The position numbers were made by a program, and so were the translations under genes. From NCBI GenBank assembly GCA_021432635.1, contig MU270065.1, positions 124,001 to 188,000 on the forward strand: a DNA stretch of 64,000 nt. The letters are read 5' to 3'. Below are positions 21,070 through 30,886 of the stretch, piece by piece. The stretch is from Thozetella sp. PMI_491 (Eukaryota > Ascomycota > Sordariomycetes > Chaetosphaeriales > Chaetosphaeriaceae). Numbering within the stretch: position 1 is the stretch's first letter; the number at the start of each line of letters is the position of its first letter. The notes under the pieces were generated by a model, which was not told the origin of the DNA, made no database searches, and saw only the letters and a list, made by a program, of their open reading frames with translations.

Positions 21070-21912
21070 AGATGTCCATCCTGGCGAACCATGTTTGCCC
21101 CAAGCGATACCCCCCCCCACCCCTTCCCCCGAGATTGCACCCACTAGGACGGACATGATAATTTCTAAGTCATAATTCCTTACCCCCACCCGCGTGGCGT
21201 TAGATGAAGATCATACAAGGACGGGCATCCGAGGGCTTTGCATAAGCGTTGGAGTTATCATTGTGGTTTTGTTAAGCATCAGGGAATAGGTTGTGTCAAG
21301 AGGACACAGGTTTAGAAACTGGAGGTTCAGACTTCGCTGTGGTCTCCAACTTGTATGGCGACGAACAAATAGAGACCATACGTGTTCTCCAGTACCGATA
21401 TAGCCATCCGTGGGCTCTCACTATCGGCTCTAGATGTCCATAGTGCTGCGTCTTTCAGTCGTATCGATCGATGTTGCCTATAGTTAGTTGGCGGAAGTAT
21501 GGAGCGACAAGCGGATTGCAGATTTATTTCAAAGCTATGATTCTGTTAGGTAGACACTCTCTTATGGCTTTCATCTGCCCTTTATCCAATACTTTTACGC
21601 ATACTTTATGGTCCTCGGGGTATTAGCCTTGCACGAGTCGGCTCGCGGCATGTTCCTTCAGTGCCCCGCCAAGTAGTCCCACCTGGACCTGCCAGCGTGC
21701 CAGTGAATATTTGCCCCACTCTTTTTTACCAAACGATAAGCCCGCCTTTCCATTTTTTTTTAGCGGCGGCGGTGTCTCGAGTCTGAACTCAGTGTGCCGC
21801 CATCGATTTGGGAATTTCCCTATTGCCACCCAGACAAGTCGAGCCTTCGTAGCTGCGCGCTCCTCCAGACACCAACAGTGCCAGTTCTCACCAGGTTCAA
21901 CATTAGGCCAAA
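21070..21912. other. Intergenic region between SPT2 and NSA2
   Basis: About 840 bp. The left half (21,180-21,620) is AT-richer 3' untranslated or spacer DNA. The right end is the NSA2 promoter and leader. Nothing else is recognised. Confidence 0.45.
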
Positions 21913-23098
21913 ATGGTTCGTGTCTCCTCCGCTTCGCCGAGTCCCTCCGGGCCTGTTTCCCCGCCATGTCCCGGCCAAAGAACCATGGCTAACTTGTTCT
22001 TCCCAACCTACAGCCTCAGAACGAGTACATCGAGCGCGCGATCAAGCAACAGTCCGTCCCCTCCCCAGTCTTAATATAGTGGTAGACGCACTCCTGACCA
22101 GTATTCTTCGCGCAGTGGTCGACGCCTTGACCATGAGGAACGAACCCGGAAGAAGGCCGCCCGTGAGGGTCACAAGCAGTCCGAGAACGCACAGAACCTC
22201 CGCGGCCTGAGGGCGAAGCTGTTCGCTGAGAAGCGGCGCAAGGAGAAGATTCAGCTCAAGAAGGCCATCAAGCAGCACGAGGAGCGCAATGTCAAGGGTG
22301 CTCCGAAAGAGCAGGACCCTGGCAATCCCATTCCCGCCTACCTTCTCGACCGTGCCAATCCGACCACCGCCAAGGCACTCAGCTCGCAGATCAAGAACAA
22401 GAGGGCCGAGAAGGCGGCGCGGTTCTCGGTGCCGCTGCCAAAGGTCAAGGGGTAAGTGGTACGGGTTGTTGGGCAAGAGATCCCCGTTGCTAACCCCCGG
22501 GAATAGAATCAGCGAAGAGGAGATGTTCAGGGTAGTCAAGACGGGCAAGAAGACACACCAGAAGGGTATGTTTGTGTTTGCGTGTCTTCTCTCCTAGGGC
22601 GTTGGCCCGCCAGAGCATTGCTGACCATCTCCAGGCTGGAAGCGAGTGGTTACCAAGCCAACCTTTGTGGGCCCAGACTTCACTCGTCGGTAAGTAACTT
22701 GAAGCGGTCCGGTCGAAGCAGATGCTAATCGATATCTAGGCCGGTCAAGTACGAGAGATTCATCCGGCCTATGGGTCTCAGATACAAGAAGGCAAATGTC
22801 ACTCACAAGGTATATAAGTCACATCCAGGACTCTTCAGTCGGTGCCAGGCGTGCTAATTCAGGACTCAAAAAGGAACTCAACGTCACCGTCCAAGTGCCC
22901 ATTCTTGGGGTCAAGAAGAACCCCAGCAACCCTCTCTACACCCAACTAGGCGTCTTGACACGGGGTACTGTAATCGAGGTCAATGTCAGCGAACTGGGTC
23001 TGGTTACCGCAGGAGGCAAGATCCAGTGGGGCAGATATGCTCAGGTCACCAACAATCCCGAGAACGACGGCACAGTCAACGCTGTCCTGCTAGTATAA
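21913..23098 (+). CDS. NSA2: Ribosome biogenesis protein NSA2
   Basis: Nucleolar 60S pre-ribosome factor needed for 27S pre-rRNA processing. Seven coding exons: 21913-21915, 22014-22051, 22116-22451, 22507-22565, 22635-22689, 22740-22809 and 22874-23098. They give 261 residues, the same length as I recall for yeast Nsa2. The first coding exon is the ATG alone, spliced (GTTCGT donor, CTACAG acceptor) to [13 protein letters not shown], matching the conserved MPQN start. Further exact family blocks are [51 protein letters not shown] and [20 protein letters not shown], ending GTVNAVLLV. The last acceptor is an AAAAG site. All six junctions keep frame. Confidence 0.95.
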
Positions 23099-24072
23099 AG
23101 AGGACTAGCGTGTACCGGAGGATTGGGAAAGGAACGAACGAGGTTGCACATCAAAAAGAATGGCATTGGTTGGCGTCCGGAGTTGAGAGCAGAGAGCTCT
23201 ACAGTTTCTATTACAACAAAACAGGCAGTCCATGGCCACGGTGTATGCCAATGAGCTTACCGACTTACCCTCTGAGTAGTGACCATAGCCGTAGTGTCGT
23301 GGCTCATCTACTCAGTGCATATGCGGGAGTAAGCTCCAGATCCTTTAGATAGATACCAAGAAAAAAATATTGAAGCCTCTGGGCCGATTCAAATGTGCTT
23401 TTTGGTGTTTGCTCGTGTACTTCAGAGGTCCAGATATCCTGGCAAGAAGCCCTGCTGCTTATATCACTTTGTTTACATGCGAAAGGGGCAGCGCGGGGCT
23501 ATTGCCTTGCCGAAGCAACACCCGCAACATATACCATCATTAGAACCTACAAAGCAAGATTGGTTCATAGCTGAAGCCAGAAGCCGACTGTAGTCAACCA
23601 AATTGTCAAGCGAGTGTCCAATTTCTGCACGCACAGTGGACGCTTGAGAAGCCGGCTGTCTCAAGGACTGCGCATTTACTTGAAGACCCATGGTAAGGAT
23701 TGTCGATCATCTTCATTGCTAAGGGATAAACATAGACCTAGCTACCAGATAAAATAAACGCAAGGGACTAAATCAGAGCAGCAGCAAGCCGGTCCAACAG
23801 GCCGGGTCAACTGGCCGGGTTGGGCCAGTATCGTCGACAGCCCGTAGGCGACGCACTCTCCCATGGGCTAGTACTAACTGGATAGCTTGCAATAATTACA
23901 AATTCCCATGAATAACGCCGTACTCTCCTTCCAAGAACCAAAAACCGCAACCTGAATGTGCCGTGAAAGTCCATAACGTTAATAGCCGTAACTAGTTCAT
24001 GTCATCTTCCACTTAGACCGGCTAGATACCGGCCATCGACGAGATTGTATGATGTGCTATGAATGCTGTCTC
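23099..24072. other. Convergent 3' region between NSA2 and RBR gene
   Basis: Just under 1 kb with modest GC. Short frames without motifs; no RNA gene is recognised. A GGCCGGGTCAACTGGCCGGGTTGGGCC stretch near 23,800 is a short imperfect direct repeat of GGCCGGGT. Confidence 0.4.
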
Positions 24073-24769
24073 TCACATAGCGCAGGATCCATGATTATCG
24101 TATGGCGCCCGACCGCATCTATAACAGAAATGGCAGCCACAACGACAGCTAATGCCATTGTCAGCCAACATGTCCCAGCCAATCTTTCTTCCAAGACGTC
24201 TAGGACAAAACTCACTGAATATGGTTGCAGCCGTCGTTCTTCTCCACCAGGTTCTTGCACTGAGGACACCTCTTCCAGCGCATCCGCCTTGCCAGGGCCA
24301 GTAACAGCAGTTCTCCCGAGACGCGAGGCATGGGAGCGCTCGCTACCTCTTTTCCCTTAGGACAGGCGCCATAGTGAGCCTTGCTATCGCAGGATCGGCA
24401 AGTCCGGGTCTTGCACTCTCGACACTTCCCGCCACGCTTGTCGCACAGGACCGGCGGTATGAAGGCGCGGCACTCGGGCTTCCAGCAGTACAGCTTGTGG
24501 GCGGCTGGCACCGTCGCTTCGGCCGTTCTCTCACGGTAGGTCTTGAGGGTCGCAGGGGTGATAGGAGAGCCGGCAGCCGAGGAGGCCAGGTCTCTAAATA
24601 TCTTAACCGGGACCGCAGTGCAGCATCGCACTGGTAAGAATGTGGCACTAGACATGGAGATCTGGAAGGCCGTTCGTAGGCATTCTCGGCAGAGGGAATG
24701 CGAGCAGGCAAGCTGGACTGTGTCGTCCTCCGCGCGGCTCTCCGCGCAGGTGAGGCACTCGACAGTCAT
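24073..24769 (-). CDS. Small RBR-type (RING-IBR-RING2) E3 ubiquitin ligase
   Basis: Exons are complement of 24216-24769 and 24073-24148, giving 209 residues. RING1: Cys5, Cys8, Cys22, His24, Cys27 and Cys30 with a later RCC pair. IBR: YCWKPECRAF, then CDKRGGKCRECKTRTCRSC with a His and a final Cys. RING2: CPQCKNLVEKNDGCNHI, joined by the intron to HCRCGCHFCYRCG. The Cys of the DGCNH motif (about residue 181) is at the position of the catalytic, ubiquitin-accepting Cys of RBR ligases such as Parkin. The protein ends soon after RING2, so it is almost a bare RBR module with no substrate-binding domain. Such short RBR genes are numerous and poorly studied in filamentous fungi. The substrate is unknown. 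Confidence 0.85.
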
Positions 24770-26395
24770 GACGATTGTTAGCCTTCAGGAATGTCGGACT
24801 CTAAGTCGAAATACGGCAGAGACTGCTAAGCGGTCAAGGTAGATTGGCTCAGATGAGTAGGTGACTTTAAGGAGACGGCGGGTCTAGGATTCGAGCAGCG
24901 AGCTGCTGTGAGATGCTTTTCATGAGGCATAGAACGTGGCCAACTGCCCTGGTGAGCTTATAGCGGATAACCATGGGCCGACTCCTTTTGCAAAAGCCAG
25001 CTGCTTCCTCCTTTGACTCGTTATTGTAGAGTACGAGTAAGACGAGATCGCAGGCAAAGGCAGAATAGGGAAGCAACAGCGCACCGCAGGCCTGTCCCCA
25101 TCGTCAGTCACGGCATTCCCGAGGCATTTTCCTACTTGCCTTGGCTATGCACCCACCGCCGTCAGGCCGACGTCCTCTGCGCAGTGTCCGGAAGCTAGGC
25201 AGAACGGCGAATCCGGGCGTGAGTTGCCGGCCACCTTGGGCCCGTGAAAGTAGAGGAAGCTTCTATTCTGCATACCGGTATGACAATCTACAAATACATA
25301 AACGATTCCGCGGTTTATGTAAAATATACCACATTCAAAGCTGCAGTGTCGACCCGCACGGTCACCGGATCGCAGCCTTGTATCTAGGCTCCAACCAGCC
25401 CCCTCCAAAACAGCTCAACCTATGGAGGAGACAACACAGGCCCGTCTGAGTCATAAGCGTGAATGCACAAGCTGTAAATCATCCTTCTTTCAAAGAAGTA
25501 GGTTTGTTTCCCAAATCGGGCATCGCACATTGGTCGTTGTCCGGATACCTGCAGATAGATGCTGCGGCGGCCTAAGACTCAGGCGGCTGGTCCAGTGTGG
25601 CTGGGACTGTCTGCATTCTGCATAATCACTCCGATCGAGGGCATTGCCCTACGAAATATCACAATATGGGAGAGGAGCCCGATGTGCTTGATAGGGGACC
25701 AGAGGATGTAATATACAAACTAAGACGGTGAAGGGCGTGAGTCAACTAGCCGTGGAAAGACGCATGGGGTAAACTTCCAATGAACACGCGCAGCTCTATT
25801 TCCCAGCATCGAGCGGAGGTTGGACACAGTGCCCCATCGTTCTGGCGTGCCTGTCAAAATGCTGCCAAAAGTTTCAGTATTGATATTGATAGGTATGAGA
25901 TGGTGGCATCCTCCCGAGCTTGACAGTCGAAGCGGCAACAGCCGGTATCGCGATCTGTTAGAACAAGAGAAGAAGCGGCGGTTCCCCGGTTTCAAGAGAG
26001 CCTAATCTTAAAGTTTCGATGAGCAACTAAGGTACCCTGCCTAGGTAAGGTAGGGGCGATTTAGAGTTGTAGTGTATGTTGCGGGGCGATCCGTAAGGCT
26101 GGGACCCGATTGCCATCTGCAGCAGGCGAGAGCGACCTTACAATACGGCGGGTGGGGGCGCGTTTCCCCATCAGGAGTCGCTAATTGCCTACCGGCTCTT
26201 GCATCTTTCTAAACTTCCACCCATCGTCATCGTGCCAGCAAACGGCATTGCGGTTTGCTGACAGCTCGAATGTACTGGGGTAAAGCACAATTAATGCACG
26301 GCCACCTCTGGGCCGCGACGCCCGACATCCCATAACCCCCGCCGCCGCCCTCGAAGCACTTCGTTGCGTGCACGCCTGCGCCAGCGCGCTGCACT
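24770..26395. other. Intergenic region between RBR gene and glycosyltransferase
   Basis: About 1.6 kb between two divergently oriented genes. No coding frame with family features was found. The motif CTAAGGTA at 26027-26034 and the block CTAGGTAAGGTAGG at 26041-26054 recall short elements seen in other spacers of this window. Confidence 0.4.
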
Positions 26396-27762
26396 ATGTT
26401 GATCACCTCGAGAGCTTTCCGCCGCCTCCGCGGACCCCTCAGATGGCTCCGCGCCCGCCGGCAGGTGATCCTTTTCGCCATGGCCCTCTTCGTCCTCTTC
26501 GATACGATACTTCTCGTCTGCGGCCGCCCCGAGACCAGCCGCCCGCCGCTCATGACTCTGGGACAGTGGGAGAGGTCAGCGAAGACGACAGTCTTCATTG
26601 TCAGCGTGCACCGAAATACCGAGGACATGCTCCGAGGCACCTGGAACGACGCCGTCGTGCACCTGGTCTCGGCGCTCGGCCCGGAGAACATCCACTTCAG
26701 TGCCATCGAGTCGGGGTCTCAGGATCATACAAAGGAGGCGCTGACGGAGCTCAAGGCCCGGCTGGACGCCTTGAACGTCAGCAACACCATTGCCCTAGGC
26801 ATGACGATGTGGGAACAGATCGACGAGCTCGGTAGGAGGCCGGATCCAAGCGGGGACCGCAAAGAGGGCTGGATTTGGAACGCGGCATTTGGGCAGTATG
26901 ACCTGCGCAGGATACCGTATCTCTCCAAGGTGCGCAACCAGGCGCTGGAGCCTCTGCAGTCTCTGGCCTCCGAAGGGAGACGATTCGACAAAATCTTGTG
27001 GCTAAACGACGTCGTCTTCGATGTAGGTCTTTCAGCCACCCCATTGCCCTCTTGCACCTTCCGGGCTGATCCTAGCCGTGCGGATGCTGATTTGGACAGA
27101 CTGAGGATGTTCTAAACCTTCTCGAGACCCGGGATGGCGAGTATGCTGCAGCCTGTAGTCTGGACTTCAAGACATATCCGTACTACTACGACACCTTTGC
27201 TCTCCGCGACGATCAGGGCCAGAAGACGTCCTCCTCCTACTTCCCCTGGTTTATTTCCACCGCTGCCAGGGCGTCCGTCTACCGAGCGAAACCTGTCAAG
27301 GTCTTCTCGTGCTGGAACGGCATGGTGTCCTTTGACTCGTCACCATTCTACGCAAAAGACCCGTTGAAGTTCCGGGGCGTTCCCGACACCTTGGCCGACT
27401 ACCACCTGGAGGCGAGCGAGTGTTGCCTCATCCATGCAGACAACCCTCTGTCGAGACAGCCGGGGAAGGGGGTCTGGTTGAACCCAAACGTCCGAGTCGG
27501 CTATAACACCGCAGCATATTCCAAGGTCAAGGGCGGGAAGTTCCCCGGCGCTATCGACGCGTTCGTGGGCGTATGGATCAACCGGGCCAGGCGGGTCAAA
27601 GTAGCCGTTCAGCTCTGGCTAGAGGGATGGACCGTCCAGTCGCGCCTCGGGATATGGAGGTCGCAGGGTCGAGCTGAAGAGGCGATGAGGACCGAGCCTG
27701 GCGAGCCTTGCTTGATCAATGAGATGCAGGTCATGTGGGAGAACGGTTGGAAACACTTGTAG
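26396..27762 (+). CDS. CAP59-like (GT69) glycosyltransferase, type II membrane protein
   Basis: Exons 26396-27022 and 27100-27762 give 429 residues. A basic N-terminus and one hydrophobic anchor (VILFAMALFVLFDTILLVCG, about 24-43) suggest a Golgi type II topology. The CAP59 mannosyltransferase domain follows: VFIVSVHRNTEDML, the ENIHFSAIESGSQDHT segment, an acidic donor-site-like motif ILWLNDVVFD at the exon junction, and CWNGMVSFDSSPFY. The family includes Cryptococcus Cap59 and the alpha-1,3-mannosyltransferase Cmt1, which act in capsule or glycan synthesis. In a mould, a role in wall or protein-linked glycans is inferred. The intron (GTAGGT donor, GACAG acceptor) joins VVFD to TEDVLNLLETRDGEYAAAC in frame. 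Confidence 0.87.
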
Positions 27763-28164
27763 CCGGCCCGCTCGGGCGGGTGGATTTGATACCCCTTTGC
27801 TCGCCACCACGCGAGCGTCGACATCCAGTGTACATGAGAAATTTAACAAGGTAGACTTAGATGGGTTCTGAGAGGATGAGTAGGCAATACGATATATCAT
27901 GAAGAGACAAGCCTATTGTTACATGGGTCGCCTCTGGCTCTATGTTGTATGCTATATAAGGTATATGACGCAAGGATTTCGCACTGGCAAGCCCCGACCG
28001 TCTAGTTAGATGCAGCACGCGAGGGACAGATGGACATCGTATGCCCAAACTGCCATGCTAGCACAATGTCCGCAGCATCGAACCCGGGGAGGATAAAATC
28101 AAATCAGAATGCCTCGAACGCCGGTATATGACAACAGCCAGTATCATACCGCCCTCCCGCTCGC
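27763..28164. other. Convergent 3' region between glycosyltransferase and PMP24
   Basis: About 400 bp of 3' untranslated and spacer DNA, AT-richer at 27,830-27,970. No gene is seen. Confidence 0.45.
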
Positions 28165-29192
28165 CTATTTGTTATGCCACAAGAAGTTCCTCAGCTCGCT
28201 CCATGTGTCAGAGTCTTTGTAGATGTACGTCATGCTGCTGCGCAGACTCGGCTGCAGCTCGGCCGGGTACCAGCGGAACAGGTACATGACCATGGCCCAG
28301 CTGGTGCTCGCGAAGACGGGCCAGGCGTAGTGGCTGATGGCGGCGCTGCGGGCCGGCTGCGAGACGCCGGGCAGGCCGTGGCCGGGTAGGACGGCCAGCC
28401 GGGCGAGGGCGAGGACGACGCGCGCGAAGACGTAGATGACGATCTGCTGGTTCACGCTCGAGATCTTGCCCGACCGCGAGCGCTGCCCAAAGACGAAGTA
28501 GCCGCCGAGCAGGCCGGCGATGAAGGTATCGTAGGGGCCTATATTCGGGGGAAGGAGACGGCGCGTTAGATTTTGGGCTTCCTGGAGGAGGCGGGGCCCC
28601 GAGACTTGCCTTCCTTGCCGGGCGTCGCGCCGAAGTGCTTGAGCAGCAGGCATGTTGTCTTGTATATCGTGGCAAACTTGGCCAGGTTGCGAGCGTGCGT
28701 CTTGGTTGCGCGCAGCACAAGCCATACCTTCTCTCGGAACCTAAGAACACGCCCACATTAGCCGAGTCCAATCTGTTGCGCCTCGGGTTGCAGAAGGTGG
28801 AGCGTGGGCGGCGACGAGGAGGAGGAGGTGGTGGTGGTGGTGGTGGCGGTGGAGAGGACGACGTACGTTCCCGATCGGAAGAGGAAGATCATGCTGGATG
28901 GCAATTTTGTCAGCGCATTGCTCAAGACACATCTTCTGGACGCGGCACGGAAGATCTAGGGGACAGACACAAGCGCGTGCGGGAACCGCACTTTGGTGCC
29001 GTAGACGGCGCCATTGCGAGCGCCCTTGAGGACAGCGAGGACATCGTGGTAGCGCGGGTCGAGGATGATGCGCTCGGCGGCGGCCTGGCGCACGAGAGAG
29101 GTTAGCAATTGCGCATCGCTGTTCCTTCTATCGGGAGTAGCGGTTGCTGCATGGGAGCGGCTTACCTTGAAGCCTTCGAGAGCACCCGACAT
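28165..29192 (-). CDS. Peroxisomal membrane protein PMP24/PXMP4 (Tim17-like family)
   Basis: Exons are complement of 29166-29192, 28969-29084, 28867-28893, 28610-28740 and 28165-28538, giving 224 residues (human PXMP4 is about 212). Family blocks: RYHDVLAVLKGARNGAVYG then KVRFPHALVMIFLFRSG, RNLAKFATIYKTTCLLLKHF and GPYDTFIAGLLGGYFVFG. Exons 1 and 3 have 27 nt each. The fourth intron uses a GC donor (GAAG then GCAAGT), the only choice that keeps the KEGPYDTF frame. The protein is an integral peroxisomal membrane protein without known catalysis. It is divergent from the 902-residue membrane protein gene. Family call is confident from the KVRFPHALV and GGY motifs. Confidence 0.9.
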
Positions 29193-30886
29193 TCTGCCTC
29201 GGCAAAAATGTAGGAGTGCGTTGGTAAAGGGGGGAAAGTGGCTCGGTGCGCGCAGCAGGGCAGCGGCAGTAGCACTAGTTGAGAGTGCGCAGTGTCGCTA
29301 CCTCATCCGGCCGAAGAAGGAGATGAGAGAGGGATTGGTTATATCGGGGCGTCGCCGTTGTGGTCGTTGTGGTCGTTGTCGCAATTCCGTTCTTGGGAAG
29401 AGCGCAGAAAGGGGGGGGGGGGTTTGAAAACGCGGCCCGGCCGGACTGCGAAAGCATGTGCCGAGGCGACTAGACGGCACCGGTGGGTGACGTCGGCTCA
29501 AAACCGGGCCAGAACGGGCCAGCTCGATTGGCTCCCCCGCAGTCTCACAGTGGGGAGTTTGGGGAGTTTGGCGCTGGGCAGCGCAGACGTGCAGTGACGC
29601 CGCCAGGGGGTTGGAGGGCTCGCGCTTTGGCATGTGAAGAAGGGCTCGAACTGGCTTCTCCGTTAGCGCCACGAACTGGCACCCCACTCGAGGCTCTAAC
29701 GTGCGCTGCCCAGAGTCCAGAGTCCAGAGTCCAGACTACGCACGCCACAAGGGCTTAAGGGGCTAGGCCTACAGTATGGACCAGGTATGAGAGTCAAACC
29801 CATGACTACCTCTCTCTATGCGGACAAAGAAAACACGGCGACCGAATATCCCATTGCCTATTATTGAGATGATCTAGGCTGTGCATGCTGTACATAGCGC
29901 AGGCATCTTGCCCAATTTAGCAAGGAAAAGGAAAGAAAGGAAAGTGCAGCCTGTCTAGGGTCAGATGACGTCGGGAAGGGGCTGCACGAGCCTAATGGCT
30001 CCATATTTAAGTGCCTGGGTAACTAGTTGTTCTATACGCAAGGGAGGGAGCTTTACCTTACTTGCTGCTACTCCGGGCATCTAAATCTCACCCTGGGCGA
30101 CTTTTATCTCTGAACCCCCCCTGGCTGAGGTAAGTTAGGCACCTTCCTGGGTAAGATTACGGCTCGCGAAGAGTGCTGTGGCTGTCCCCGGTATTGGTAC
30201 CGGGTCCATCGGGCAGCTTCGCTATCGCGAATGACCCCGGCTTCCCGGTGGCCTCACTTATCAGCTTGCAGAGCAGGCAACCCGCTCACGAGACTCGCTG
30301 CCACCCCTCCACCAGAAGCCTGGAAGAAGGGTGGTTGCTTGCATACCGACGGCGTTTTCGCCCTAGCCCCGATCGACCAGCAAGGAGCCACACCTCCTCT
30401 TCTCGGTCGGATATGTAGGCAGGGCCGTATCTGGGGCTCGACACCCCCAATCGCGAGACTGGGAGGGCGCTCGAAGCCGGGACGGGCGCACCACCCGCGC
30501 AGCCCTGCTCGTAGATGGGGCTGCAGAGTTGCCGTGTGACGCATCCCATATCTTTGATGTTCAGCCTGGGTGGGCTGTCGCGTCTAATCCTTGTCCAAGG
30601 AGGTCTGCTTGGGGATGCGTTGCTACATCAGCCGCACTTCGACGTCCCGCCTTGAAGTGACGACCGGCTTTAAATAACCATATCTTCACCAACATCCAAT
30701 GTTCTCTCCCTTCCAAAAAGCTTTCTTTCCACCGGCTATTCAATCCACCGCAAGTGGTGCTCTCGTTGGCTTGCGTGTCTACGTTCCCGTCGACTCCGTC
30801 GCAGTCTTGGGCGCTGAGATAGTACCTCACGCGACCATCCTACACCCGCCGAGGATGTGGTCGCACCTCTCGCGCTAGCCACCAGT
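29193..30886. promoter_or_regulatory. Divergent spacer between PMP24 and the orphan membrane protein
   Basis: About 1.7 kb. It holds a 12-nt G run at 29411-29422 and a short tandem of AGAGTCC units near 29711-29735. GTAAG/CTTAC-type short elements lie at 30051-30062 and 30126-30155. No gene is supportable. The right end must contain the promoter of the + strand gene. Confidence 0.4.

Noticed and set aside
24770-26395. Possible decayed gene or repeat in the lower-GC spacer
   Set aside because: I found no coding remnants, terminal repeats or target duplications to support it.
29777-29812. tRNA T-arm-like hairpin on the minus strand (GGGTTTGACTC with a 5-bp stem and a seven-base acceptor-like tail)
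   Set aside because: No matching 5' acceptor strand, D arm or anticodon arm could be found upstream; probably chance or a remnant too weak to call.
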